A stretch of 64,000 nt of DNA from Phytoactinopolyspora halotolerans (GCF_010550675.1 NZ_JAAGOA010000021.1:1-64000); one strand, 5' to 3'. Shown: positions 46,490 through 54,562, counted from the first letter of the stretch. Notes: generated by a model from the letters alone, not told the origin. Made by a program: numbers and translations.

Positions 46490-46595
46490 TTCACGACGAC
46501 GCGCATGCTCTTGCTTGTTGACGGCGTCGGCGGAGCCTGATGCGGGGATCCGTTGGATGGCGCCATCGGCTTCGGGCGCAGGAGAGGGGAACCGG

Positions 46596-47864
46596 ATGTA
46601 CCAGGGCAAGAAGGCGGTGCTCGTGGGGTGCGGCACGCGCGCGGACGCGATCAAACTCGCGCCGCTGGTGCGCGAGCTCCGGAACGGCCCGTGGACACAT
46701 CCGGTGGTGGCCGCGTCCGGGCCGGATCGGGACGCGATGGACCAGGTCAACGGGCTGTTCGGGATAGTGCCGGACGTCGACCTCGGACTGACCGACCGTG
46801 ATCTGACGCTGACCGAGACGACCACCCACGCGTTGAGCGCGTACAGCAGCCTGCTCGATGCCCAGGATGTGGATGCCGTGGTGATCGCGGGAGGGACGAC
46901 GACGGCGCTCGCCGCGGCCCTCGCGGGTTTTCACGCCAAGCGTCCGGTCGTGCATGTGGAGGCCGGGCTGCGCACCGGCTGTTTCTACGCTCCGTTCCCT
47001 GAGGAGGTCAACCGCCGGTTGATCGGTCAGATCGCATCGTTGCACCTCGCTCCGACCTGGATGAACCGGGCGAACCTGCTTGAGGAGGGCGTGTACCCGG
47101 CCGACGTGAGCGTCACCGGGAGCACGGTGATCGATGCTCTCTCCCGCGCAGCGTCGATGCGGATGCCCACCGGCGACCGCGTCGTCGATGCGGCGATAGC
47201 GGAGCGACGGCAGGTGGTGTTGGTGACCGTGGACCGCCGGGCGGGCGGCGATTCCGGGTTGGCGGCAATCGGACGGGCCGTCGCCGCCGTCGCCCGGGCC
47301 CGGCCCGAGTTGCTGATGGTCGTGCCGGTGGACGCTGCGGCAGCCGTGCGAAAGCGGCTGCTGCCGCCGTTGAAGGAGATCGAGAACGTTCGGGTGATCC
47401 CACCGCTGCCATATGGTCCCTTCGCCTGGGTTCTCAGCCGTTCGACGCTCGTGCTGACCGACTCGGGCTCGATACAGGAGGAGGCCCCCGCCTTCGGGGT
47501 GCCGGTGCTGGTCGCGAGAGACACGACGGAGCGGCCGGAGGCGGTGGAGACAGGTGCGGCGAGGCTGGTGGGTACCCAATCCGGCGCGATCGTGCACGCC
47601 GTGGAGGCACTCCTCGATCGGATCGGACGCGCTGCTGCCACGTCGCGGACATCCACGGCACCCGTCGCCGCCTCCGCCGATGCGTCTGTGCCGGAATACC
47701 GGACCGGCCACCGGGCGCCGCACGGCGTGCTGGTCAGCCCGTTCGGCGACGGGCAGGCGGCCGCGCGGATGCGCTCGGCCATCGAGGAACTGCTGGGAGT
47801 CGGGCAGCGGATCCCGGAGTTCGCCGCGCCGGTGCCGCTGCTGGAGGAGGCGAAGGCGTCGTAG
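46596..47864 (+). CDS. UDP-GlcNAc 2-epimerase-like protein with altered active site
   Basis: 422 residues from ATG 46596 with AGGAGAGGGGA 5 nt upstream. Two-domain GT-B-like fold of the non-hydrolysing UDP-GlcNAc 2-epimerases (WecB/MnaA): Lys20 in DAIKLAPLV, VEAGLRTG (Glu122), FPEEVNRRL (Glu136), TDSGSIQEEAPAFGVPVLV and RDTTERPEAVE near the C-terminus. Two residues important in E. coli WecB are replaced. The Asp of the HGDT motif is Gly (AGGTTT, 100), and the His of the THRREN-like motif is Asp (TVDRRAGG, 213). A ~70-residue C-terminal extension ends with a SPFGDGQAAARMR tail also found in the gene at 50370. Ordinary epimerase activity is doubtful. Confidence 0.82.
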   Translation: MYQGKKAVLVGCGTRADAIKLAPLVRELRNGPWTHPVVAASGPDRDAMDQVNGLFGIVPDVDLGLTDRDLTLTETTTHALSAYSSLLDAQDVDAVVIAGGTTTALAAALAGFHAKRPVVHVEAGLRTGCFYAPFPEEVNRRLIGQIASLHLAPTWMNRANLLEEGVYPADVSVTGSTVIDALSRAASMRMPTGDRVVDAAIAERRQVVLVTVDRRAGGDSGLAAIGRAVAAVARARPELLMVVPVDAAAAVRKRLLPPLKEIENVRVIPPLPYGPFAWVLSRSTLVLTDSGSIQEEAPAFGVPVLVARDTTERPEAVETGAARLVGTQSGAIVHAVEALLDRIGRAAATSRTSTAPVAASADASVPEYRTGHRAPHGVLVSPFGDGQAAARMRSAIEELLGVGQRIPEFAAPVPLLEEAKAS

Positions 47865-47875
47865 CCGGCGGAGCC

Positions 47876-47912
47876 GGCGCCAGGTCTACAACCCCCCAGT
47901 AGACCTGACGCC
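47876..47912. terminator. bidirectional hairpin between convergent genes
   Basis: CAGGTCTAC at 47881-47889 pairs with 47899-47907, extended by GGCG/CGCC with one mismatch. The loop is C-rich. It separates the epimerase-like gene from the convergent LAXTG mini-gene. Confidence 0.6.
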
Positions 47913-47943
47913 GTGCTTGCGATGTGCCGGCCGCGGCCGACTG

Positions 47944-48135
47944 CTACCGCGTCGTCGCCCGGCGGCGTGCCGGGATGACGTTCTTCGCGGCGAGAAGCAG
48001 GTAGCCGATGGTGCACAGCGCCACCGCCAGTCCTACGAACGCCCAGATCGACGGCGAGCCGGTGGCGGCCAGTGCGGTCACACCGCCGGCGCCCGTCACG
48101 GCCGTCGACGAGTTCATTGCCGTGCCTTGATACAT
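47944..48135 (-). CDS. 63-residue mini-protein ending in a LAXTG sorting signal
   Basis: Layout: ~20 Ser/Thr/Gly-rich residues, ALAATGSPS (LAATG ~22-26), one membrane helix (~31-49) and the basic tail ARRRATTR. That is a complete LAXTG-helix-basic wall-sorting signal, but there is no N-terminal signal peptide and almost no mature protein. It lies 75 bp downstream of the GT2 glycosyltransferase in the same direction, so it is probably the second gene of that operon. It could be an attachment point for a glycan, a membrane partner of the transferase, or simply a small tail-anchored protein. Confidence 0.65.
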   Translation of the reverse strand: MYQGTAMNSSTAVTGAGGVTALAATGSPSIWAFVGLAVALCTIGYLLLAAKNVIPARRRATTR

Positions 48136-48210
48136 GTTTCCCCCCTAGTAGGTGCCGTGCGATCCTTGCGCCGCACGGCGTGGTGTGTGCGGCAGGTGAG
48201 TGGCTCTCGG

Positions 48211-49296
48211 TTACCGCGCCACCGACGTCGTCGTCTGGACGTGGTGCCAGGCCGCCGGGCGTCGCAGGACGACGTCGACGGCCGACCGGAGCAGGACTCC
48301 CTGCAGGAACAGGTCATAGATCCACTCGATGAGAACTGGGGCGGCGAGAACGCGACCTCGGGCGCCCCGATGCCACACGGTGACGACGCGTTCGGCGACG
48401 AAGATCAGCCCGAGCGGTGTCCACAGCGGGTGGATGCCGAATGCGCCGATGGCGATGATGTGTGCGGTGTAGGCGAGGTAGAGCCACATGGCCACGACGC
48501 CGAACGCCATGCCTGCCTGCTGTAGTGCGTAAGGCCTGGTGACCCGGGTCAGCCCGTAGCTTCTCAGGTTCTCCAGGGCGCCGCGTTGCCAGCGCAGACG
48601 TTGTCGCCACAGGTCCCGCCACGTCGGCATGACCTCGGTGACGACGATGCACTCGGGCGGCGAGACGCAGCGCAGCCCCATGCTCTTGATCGCGAGCGTG
48701 ATCTCGTTGTCCTCAGTCAGCGCGTGGGTGTCGTATACCTGGCCACGCTGCTCGAGTAGCCGTCGCAGGACGGCCACGCGATGCAGCGTGGCCGTCCCCG
48801 TCAGCACCAGCGCGTCGTCGGCCCGGCGGGCGATCTGCCTCTGATAGCGGGCATACTCGTTGCGTTGCAGTTCACCGAGGAGTCCGCCGCCGGGCTCCCC
48901 GAGGAAGATACCGCCGACCGCGCCCACCTGTGCATCACCGCTGAGCGTGGCCAGAGCGACCTCGATGAAGCGTGGCGCGAGCATCGAGTCGGCGTCCATC
49001 ACCAAGATCGCGTCGCCTGCTCCGCGCAGGGGTAGCAACTCTCCGAGAACCTGGTTGAGTGCACCGGCCTTCTTGTGCGTGTTGCCGATCGTCTCGACCA
49101 CCTCGGCGCGGTGTGCGGCGGCGACGCCGGCGGTGTCGTCCGCGCAGTTGTCGGCGACGACGATGACCGAATCCGGTCGGCGAGTCTGCCGGTGTAGCGA
49201 CTCCAGCGCCGCCGCGATCCGGTCCGCCTCGTTGTGGGCCGGCATCACGACGGTGACGTGTGTGCCGTCCATGACGGGCGAGCGTGGCTCGCTCAT
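48211..49296 (-). CDS. family 2 processive glycosyltransferase, membrane-bound
   Basis: 361 residues. GT-A domain with VMPAHNEADR (~18-27), DADS (101-104) binding the nucleotide sugar metal, TEDNE (194-198) carrying the catalytic Asp, and QRLRW (232-236) typical of processive beta-glycan synthases such as PgaC, NodC and hyaluronan synthase. The C-terminal ~110 residues hold about three membrane helices. It likely polymerises or extends a hexosamine-type surface glycan in the membrane. Flanked by two UDP-GlcNAc-epimerase-like genes and followed by the LAXTG mini-protein, so the cluster looks dedicated to a surface polymer. Confidence 0.88.
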   Translation of the reverse strand: MSEPRSPVMDGTHVTVVMPAHNEADRIAAALESLHRQTRRPDSVIVVADNCADDTAGVAAAHRAEVVETIGNTHKKAGALNQVLGELLPLRGAGDAILVMDADSMLAPRFIEVALATLSGDAQVGAVGGIFLGEPGGGLLGELQRNEYARYQRQIARRADDALVLTGTATLHRVAVLRRLLEQRGQVYDTHALTEDNEITLAIKSMGLRCVSPPECIVVTEVMPTWRDLWRQRLRWQRGALENLRSYGLTRVTRPYALQQAGMAFGVVAMWLYLAYTAHIIAIGAFGIHPLWTPLGLIFVAERVVTVWHRGARGRVLAAPVLIEWIYDLFLQGVLLRSAVDVVLRRPAAWHHVQTTTSVAR

Positions 49297-49435
49297 CGAT
49301 ATCCCCCCGATGTGGTTCCCCCGTGGTTCCGCTCAGCGGTGGCCGCTGATTGCGGGCCATTTCGTCGTAGATACGAACAAAATGGACGTACATCATTAGA
49401 CACGGCTGGCTTGGTCGATGCGCGCTGAACGGTGG

Positions 49436-49464
49436 TGACATGTGTCACGGTCTGATAGCGTGCG
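49436..49464 (+). promoter_or_regulatory. candidate ECF-type promoter between glycosyltransferase and epimerase-like gene 2
   Basis: TGACAT, 17 nt, CGTGCG. The first part, GTGACATGTGTCAC, is a perfect palindrome. On the minus strand the overlapping set TGACAC-N17-CGCGCA points to the glycosyltransferase start 120 nt away. It may be a two-way promoter or a symmetric operator. Confidence 0.45.
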
Positions 49465-50076
49465 ACTACGCTGTGTGGTAATTGGTAGCACCATGTAAGG
49501 ATGTGCTGTTCGCAGCCGTGCCGGATGGCGGTAGGTCGAAACCGCACACGTTGTACGGGTTTTCCGCATCCGAGCATCCGGGCCGATCAATCCGGGTGGG
49601 GCGGCTGTGATCGCGGGCGCACCATCGCGGAAGGTACGCCGTCCAGAAGTGAGCGTTGTCGCACTGTGTGTGTTGTCGTGGGCGGCGCGGGGCATGGGCG
49701 TGCCGGACTACGTAGTTTCCACATGTTTCGTACGTGTTTCCCGCTTAAGTTCCCCTCGCCGCGGTTTGCCGACGCGGTGAACCCGGTGCGATCCGGCATA
49801 GTGCTGAACTGGGCCGTTCATGGGTCAGGGCGACGGTCGCGTTCGGGTCGGCGCAGGTGTGGGCCATCCGTCCGGGCGAGATTCTGATCGGCGTGCTGGG
49901 CGTGCGACCTCCAGAGGGGTGAGGTCGCGCGTCGTTCTGCCGCGCGCCTCGACTCCAGCCAGTCGGGGTGCGCGGCGTCTGCAGGTGCGTGAGCGCCTAC
50001 GCGCCACGCGGGAGTGCCGCCGCGCCGGGCGCGGGGCATGGAGCCAGGCCAGGCGGATATCCGATGTCGGCCGAAC

Positions 50077-50137
50077 GCGTGCGACGTCGGTCGGAGGGGC
50101 GTCGGCCCGGAGCGTGCGACACCGATCGGCGGGGCGT
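50077..50137 (+). repeat. 26-bp direct repeat, 35-bp period
   Basis: GCGTGCGACGTCGGTCGG at 50077 and GCGTGCGACACCGATCGG at 50112, each followed by (A/C)GGGGCGT. Further single GCGTGCGA words occur at 50134 and 50180. The last of these forms part of the promoter-like site. Confidence 0.5.
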
Positions 50138-50157
50138 GCGATGCAGGCCTGGCAATG

Positions 50158-50186
50158 TGACGTACGTCGCAGCCCGCCGGCGTGCG
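50158..50186 (+). promoter_or_regulatory. candidate ECF-type promoter of epimerase-like gene 2
   Basis: TGACGT, 17 nt, CGTGCG with an ACGTCGC core. It lies about 185 nt before the GTG start at 50370, the same arrangement as before epimerase-like gene 1. Confidence 0.45.
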
Positions 50187-50293
50187 ATCGCCCGGTGCCG
50201 AGGACTCTGCAATATGTGAGGCGCGGCTACGGGGGTCTTCGCGCATCGTGGGACATGGGGTCCGAGCGGTGAGCAGACGGCCGCGTCACGGAG

Positions 50294-50332
50294 GCTCGGT
50301 GCGTTCCATCCCTACCTCGGAACGCACCGAGC
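50294..50332 (+). promoter_or_regulatory. strong hairpin in the leader of epimerase-like gene 2
   Basis: A 14-bp perfect stem (GCTCGGTGCGTTCC at 50294-50307 with 50319-50332) and an 11-nt loop, 37 nt before the start codon. It could be a terminator, attenuator or mRNA stabiliser. Confidence 0.55.
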
Positions 50333-50369
50333 GTCCCGCCGACGTACGCGAACGGCGAGGGGAGACGCG

Positions 50370-51056
50370 GTGAGAAACGAGCACGCGATCCTGATCGCGT
50401 ACGGGTCGTGCGCCGAAGCGATGAATCTCGCTCCGGTCGTGCTGGAACTGCGGCGATGCCGCCGGATCCGTCCGGTGGTGGGTGCGCCGGGTGCGGGATC
50501 GGAGACCTTTGACCAGGTGCGGCGGCTGTTCCGGGTCGCGCCCGAGCTCGATCTGGACCTGGCCGGTTGCGGGACCTCGCTCTCCGACGTGGTGATGCGC
50601 GCCCGGGCTGGTCTCACCGCGTCGCTGGAGCGCAGTGCCGCCTACCTGACCGCTCGCGGGATCGGGTCGGTCCTGGTCGACGGTGATTCGACGTTGTCTC
50701 TGGCCGTCGCCATGGTCGGGTTCCGCGGCGGGCTACCCGTCGTCCACGTGAACGCGGGCGTCACCGGTTCGCCGCCGGAGGACTACCCGGACGGGGCACG
50801 GACCGGCCGGCTGATCGCGCAGGTGGCCTCGCTCCACCTGGCACCGACCGCGGCTGAGCGCCGATCGCTGATCGACAACGGGGTCGACCCGGATGACATC
50901 GTGGTGACCGGCAGGCTCACGGTCGACACCAGGATGGCTTCGGCGGGGAACCCGTTCGGCGACGGGCGCGCGGCGGCGCGGGTGCGAGCGGCCGTCGAGG
51001 AGCTGCTGGGGCTCGGCCGGCGCATGCCCGATTTCGAGCAGTCTCACCTGGTGTAG
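50370..51056 (+). CDS. half-length UDP-GlcNAc 2-epimerase-like protein
   Basis: 228 residues from GTG 50370 with GAGGGGAGA upstream. It aligns with residues 1-180 of the protein at 46596 (LLxxGVxPxDxxVTG, IAQVASLHLAPT). It then jumps straight to that protein's last ~40 residues (NPFGDGRAAARVRAAVEELL), so the whole second domain is missing. Active-site pattern is the reverse of its neighbour: the Asp of GDST is present (106), but the first Glu is Asn (HVNAG, 128), the second is Asp (YPDGAR, 141) and the Lys is Asn (19). It cannot be a normal epimerase. It may be a binding partner of the longer protein or a decaying copy, but the frame is fully intact. Confidence 0.75.
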   Translation: MRNEHAILIAYGSCAEAMNLAPVVLELRRCRRIRPVVGAPGAGSETFDQVRRLFRVAPELDLDLAGCGTSLSDVVMRARAGLTASLERSAAYLTARGIGSVLVDGDSTLSLAVAMVGFRGGLPVVHVNAGVTGSPPEDYPDGARTGRLIAQVASLHLAPTAAERRSLIDNGVDPDDIVVTGRLTVDTRMASAGNPFGDGRAAARVRAAVEELLGLGRRMPDFEQSHLV

Positions 51057-51069
51057 CCCGCCCGGAGGT

Positions 51070-51615
51070 TCAGCCGGCCGGCGGGAACCCGAGGTGCGCC
51101 AACGCCTGTCGGAGCAGCACACCATGGCCGCCGTGCATCTCCTGCTGAACCAGGTCCGCCGCGGCCTCGGACGGCGTCAGCCAGGCCAGATCGAGCGCGT
51201 CCTGACGCGGCTGGCAATCTCCGGTGACGGTGACGATGAACGCCAGTGCGACGGCGTGCTGGCGTGGATCATGGAACGGCGTGACGCCCGGCGTCGGAAA
51301 ATGCTCGGCCACTGTGAACGGCTGCGGGGAAGCGGGGATGCGTGGCAGTGCGAGCGATCCGAGATCCTTCTCCAGGTGCCTGTGCAGCGCATCCCGGATC
51401 CGTTCGTGGTACAAGACGCGGCCGGCCACCAGCTCGCGCCGGATCTCTCCGGATGCCGTCGACCGCAGCAGCAGGCCCAGCGACGTCACCACGCCGGTGT
51501 CGTCCACGCGGACCGGCACGGCGGTGACGTACAGGATCGGCAGGCGCTCCCGGGCGAAGGCCAGTTCGTCCGGGTCGAGCCAGTTCTCGTGCGAATCCAC
51601 CGCAGTCTGATTCAT
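51070..51615 (-). CDS. NUDIX-like protein of the DUF4916 type
   Basis: 181 residues. Contains LVAGRVLYHERIRDALHRHL and KDLGSLALPRIP, the pattern of actinobacterial DUF4916/NUDIX-like proteins, and the VALAFIVTVTGDCQP strand near 120-135. The classical NUDIX box is not recognisable, so hydrolase activity is uncertain. It converges on the half-length epimerase-like gene, with 13 bp between the stops. Confidence 0.75.
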   Translation of the reverse strand: MNQTAVDSHENWLDPDELAFARERLPILYVTAVPVRVDDTGVVTSLGLLLRSTASGEIRRELVAGRVLYHERIRDALHRHLEKDLGSLALPRIPASPQPFTVAEHFPTPGVTPFHDPRQHAVALAFIVTVTGDCQPRQDALDLAWLTPSEAAADLVQQEMHGGHGVLLRQALAHLGFPPAG

Positions 51616-51840
51616 GCCTCGTTTCTACCGGACGCGCCGACCACACGACGCAGCCGCCACGCGGAGGAGAGGCTTCCGGGCCGGGACGGGCGGTCACGAA
51701 AGGCACGCAACGGTGATATCGCCCTGGGTCGAACGGACGAGAGGATGCGCGTATGCCCGCGTGCCGGAGCCTGCGCGGCGGTACGGCGGTATCGACGCTG
51801 GGCGGATGGGTCGGTGCAGGGCACAAGCGCAGCGCACCGT

Positions 51841-52386
51841 TCATTCGAACGGGACGACGGCGCTGGATCGCGCGGTGACGGTGAAGGCACCGGCGCCGGC
51901 GGTGACGTCGCCGGCGACCAGCAGGGACACCGACGCCTGAAGCTCGACGGTCACCCGGCGGGCATCCGGGTCCACGGCGACGTGCGCCACGCGGAACTCC
52001 TCGAACCGCCCGGTCAGACCGTGCCGTGCGGCGTAGTCGACCACGGCCTCCCGCGCCGCCGCCTCGGAGACGGGAAGTGAGGAGAGCGGGACGCCACCGT
52101 ACAACACGTCGTGTGCGGCGTGCTGCGCCGCCGCGGTGACCGCGCCGTCCGCCCAGGACGCGAGCGCCCGTCGCTGCAGGAAAAGATGGGACGCATTGGC
52201 CACGACCGCGACCGCCAGCCCCAAGATGACGGCGAACCCTACGATCATGATCGTGATCTGGCCGGACTCCCGCCGCCGAGTCCGCGCGAGTCTCCGCCGT
52301 CGTCCGCCCCGCGGAATCCTGCGGCCCGAACGGTGAGTGCTACCGGGCTCGGGGTGCGGGACCTCGTGCGGGTGGCGCCGGCTCAT
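51841..52386 (-). CDS. TadG-like pilus assembly protein (last gene of Tad operon)
   Basis: 181 residues from ATG 52386, which overlaps the upstream stop as ATGA. After ~45 basic residues, the segment RRESGQITIMIVGFAVILGLAVAVVANAS is the single N-terminal helix typical of TadG/Flp-assembly proteins (RGxITV-type motif). A small extracytoplasmic domain follows (QRRALASWADGAVTAAAQHA, then beta-rich). It is probably a minor pilin or pilus-length factor. Confidence 0.75.
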   Translation of the reverse strand: MSRRHPHEVPHPEPGSTHRSGRRIPRGGRRRRLARTRRRESGQITIMIVGFAVILGLAVAVVANASHLFLQRRALASWADGAVTAAAQHAAHDVLYGGVPLSSLPVSEAAAREAVVDYAARHGLTGRFEEFRVAHVAVDPDARRVTVELQASVSLLVAGDVTAGAGAFTVTARSSAVVPFE

Positions 52387-52895
52387 GGCAGCTCCCGATA
52401 TCGATCGACGACGGCGGTGTGCGCGGCCGTGATAGGGATGTGCGCGTTGACCGTGCCGGCGATGACGTCCGGCACCAACGGCATCGCCACCTCTGTGCGG
52501 GCGGTGACGGTGATCTCGGAACCGGGCTGGAGACATGGGCGGGTGGAACAGGTGAAGGCGAGGGTGACCGAGCCGGGCTCGACCCCCTGGTCGCGGAGGG
52601 CGACGGCCGCTGCTGTCCGTGCCGCCGACTCATCTCCGGTGATCACGTACATCCGGCCCGCCTCTCGGACGGCCTGAGTGACGCCGTACGACGAGCGCTG
52701 CACATCCAGCACGGCGATGAGCACGTACACCAGGGGGACGAGCAGCAGCAGTCCGAGCAGGTGAAACTCGACGATCGCTCCACCGCGTTCGCTTCGCATG
52801 CGGCGCTTGCGTCGTCCGATGTACGTGCTGCACTCGCCGCGCGCAGCACCGTCGGGTGGGCGACGCCCACGGAACGCCGGGATGCCCGACGTCAT
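52383..52895 (-). CDS. TadE-like minor pseudopilin 2
   Basis: 170 residues. The core motif ERGGAIVEFHLLGLLLLVPL (~36-55) is the TadE signature (RG..vEF) followed by one membrane helix. The mature part carries two Cys (CSTRPC) that may pair. ATGA overlaps with both neighbours show tight translational coupling. Confidence 0.82.
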   Translation of the reverse strand: MTSGIPAFRGRRPPDGAARGECSTYIGRRKRRMRSERGGAIVEFHLLGLLLLVPLVYVLIAVLDVQRSSYGVTQAVREAGRMYVITGDESAARTAAAVALRDQGVEPGSVTLAFTCSTRPCLQPGSEITVTARTEVAMPLVPDVIAGTVNAHIPITAAHTAVVDRYRELP

Positions 52896-53305
52896 GGGAT
52901 CTCCGCCACGGCATGTCCGGACACGCTCAACCCACGGTCGACGCCGAGCAGTCCGGCCAGCGGGAGCGTGGTCACGACGTTGACCTCAACCGTGGCCGCT
53001 CCGTCCAGGTCGATCATCCGCGACGTGACGTCGCGCGCCAGGCTGGGCGACAAGGACTCGGCGATCAGTGCCTCGGTCCGGGCGGCGCCGTCGGCCAGCG
53101 TCCGGTTGGCGTTGGCCGCGTACCGGGCTCCTTCGGCCGCGCTGGCGATCAACGTGTTGCGGACGTGCACCACAAACGCCATCTGCAGGATCGCCAGGAA
53201 CAGGATCGCGAGCAGCGCCGATATCAGCGTGAACTCCGCCACCGCGGCACCATGCTCGCGGCCTGGGCGCGTCAAGCCGGACGTCCGCGGGCTACGGCGC
53301 GACAA
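52892..53305 (-). CDS. TadE-like minor pseudopilin 1
   Basis: 137 residues with REHGAAVAEFTLISALLAIL (~16-35), the TadE motif and single N-terminal helix. A compact domain follows (RYAANANRTLADGA). Its start lies inside the end of the preceding Flp-like gene (14-bp overlap). Confidence 0.85.
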   Translation of the reverse strand: MSRRSPRTSGLTRPGREHGAAVAEFTLISALLAILFLAILQMAFVVHVRNTLIASAAEGARYAANANRTLADGAARTEALIAESLSPSLARDVTSRMIDLDGAATVEVNVVTTLPLAGLLGVDRGLSVSGHAVAEIP

Positions 53306-53525
53306 GGTCGAGGGCCGCCTGGAGGATCTGCTGCAGATAGCTCTCGGCGAACGGCCACAGCACCGCCACGATCCCGGCTGACATGATGGTGACCAGCACC
53401 CAGCCCGGTACGTCGCCGCGTTCGTCGCGCATCCGTCCGGCCAGGCGGTCGCGTAGGCGATGCCGATTCGACCCGCGCGCAGGCGAGATGACTGCCTGGC
53501 CGCATGCAGGGGGACGTGGTCGCAT
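53292..53525 (-). CDS. small Flp-like pilus protein
   Basis: 77 residues from ATG 53525, preceded by AAAGGAAG; the longer frame to 53618 has no such site. The core is RDERGDVPGWVLVTIMSAG and a short helix ending LQQILQAALDLVAP. This small one-helix protein is usually found between TadC and TadE in actinobacterial Tad loci. It is probably the major or a minor pilin. The prepilin peptidase that would process it is not in the window. Confidence 0.72.
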   Translation of the reverse strand: MRPRPPACGQAVISPARGSNRHRLRDRLAGRMRDERGDVPGWVLVTIMSAGIVAVLWPFAESYLQQILQAALDLVAP

Positions 53526-53614
53526 GATCTTCCTTTCTCTGGGATGGATGGCGCTCGGGGGTGAGCCGCCGGCCGTTGGATACACCGGCAGAGGTATGCG
53601 GTTGCTGCGTCGGG

Positions 53615-54562
53615 TCATGGGACGACGGTGCCGATCTGGATGAGCCCGGGAAACAGCGCGAACGCGATGGTGACCGGGAGCACCAGGAACACGATCGGAA
53701 TGAGCATGAGGATCTCTTTCCGGCTGCCGATCTCCATCAGTTCCCGCTTTCGCAGGTCGCGGACGTCGGCCGCCTGCGCACGCAGCACATCGGCGAGAGG
53801 CGTGCCGCGTTCGACCGCCACCGCGATGCCGTCGACGAAGCGGGCGAGCGGCGTCAGGCTGGTCCGTTCGGCGATCCGGTCGAGCGCGTCGACCAGGGTC
53901 GCTCCCGTCCGGGCGTCGGCGAGCGCGCGGTGCAACTCGCGGGTGAGCTCCCCTCGGCTCGATCGCGCGACCCGCTCCAGCGCGCCGACCGGTCCCTCTC
54001 CGGCCGCGACCGACAGGGCGAGCAGGTCGGCGACCGTGGGGAACTCGGCGAGCATCCTGCGTTCCCGGTCTCGCACCGCCGCGGAGAGCCGGTGGTCACA
54101 GAGCACGACGCCGGCGGTCGCCGCCGCGACGCAGAAGACCAACAGCAGCACGGGCGAACTCGCGTAGCCGCGGGCGAGCATGACCAGGCTCAGGGCGATC
54201 GCGGCCGCGCCGCCGGCGGCGCCCCACAGCAGCTGCTGAACGCGGAATTCGTGCAGGCTCTGGTCGCGGCCGGCCTGGTCCAGCCGCTTGCGCACGGACG
54301 CCCCACCGCCCAGGACACGTTCCAGCGTGTGAGCGCCACGGGCCAGGTAGGGCCGGACGATCCGTTCCAGGGTGGGGAACGGCGTGAACACCTGCTCGGC
54401 CAGGATGCGTTCGATGCGCTCATCGGATGGTGCCCCGACGTACGGAGCCAGCCGGTCGAGCAAGGTGGGGCGGTTCCGATGCGGGAGCCGGGACCACACC
54501 AGCAGCAGCCCGCACCCCACCGCGGCACCGAGCAGCGCGCCCGAGGCCCACCCGGGGTTCAT
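53615..54562 (-). CDS. tadC: Tad secretion membrane protein TadC
   Basis: 315 residues from ATG 54562, overlapping the TadB stop as ATGA. Type II secretion F domain (~150-285) with EFPTVADLLALSVAAGEGP and RELHRALADARTG. Membrane helices lie near the N-terminus, at ~115-155 and at the C-terminus (EILMLIPIVFLVLPVTIAF). It forms the inner-membrane platform with TadB. Confidence 0.88.
   Translation of the reverse strand: MNPGWASGALLGAAVGCGLLLVWSRLPHRNRPTLLDRLAPYVGAPSDERIERILAEQVFTPFPTLERIVRPYLARGAHTLERVLGGGASVRKRLDQAGRDQSLHEFRVQQLLWGAAGGAAAIALSLVMLARGYASSPVLLLVFCVAAATAGVVLCDHRLSAAVRDRERRMLAEFPTVADLLALSVAAGEGPVGALERVARSSRGELTRELHRALADARTGATLVDALDRIAERTSLTPLARFVDGIAVAVERGTPLADVLRAQAADVRDLRKRELMEIGSRKEILMLIPIVFLVLPVTIAFALFPGLIQIGTVVP

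Larger units (their letters stand above)
49297..50369. other. 1.07-kb stretch without a convincing gene
   Basis: Open frames here lack protein-like composition or ribosome binding sites. What it holds: two promoter-like sites (49436-49464, 50158-50186), a 26-bp direct repeat (50077-50137), scattered GCGTGCGA words and a strong hairpin at 50294-50332. It separates the divergent glycosyltransferase and second epimerase-like genes and may encode a leader or a small RNA. Confidence 0.6.

Noticed and set aside
46485-46595. Longer N-terminus for epimerase-like gene 1
   Set aside because: The extra codons overlap the promoter-like site, and a strong ribosome binding site (AGGAGAGGGGA) precedes ATG 46596.
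49501-49887. Possible Cys-rich ORF after the promoter-like site at 49436
   Set aside because: The start lacks a correctly spaced ribosome binding site and the composition looks random; left as non-coding.
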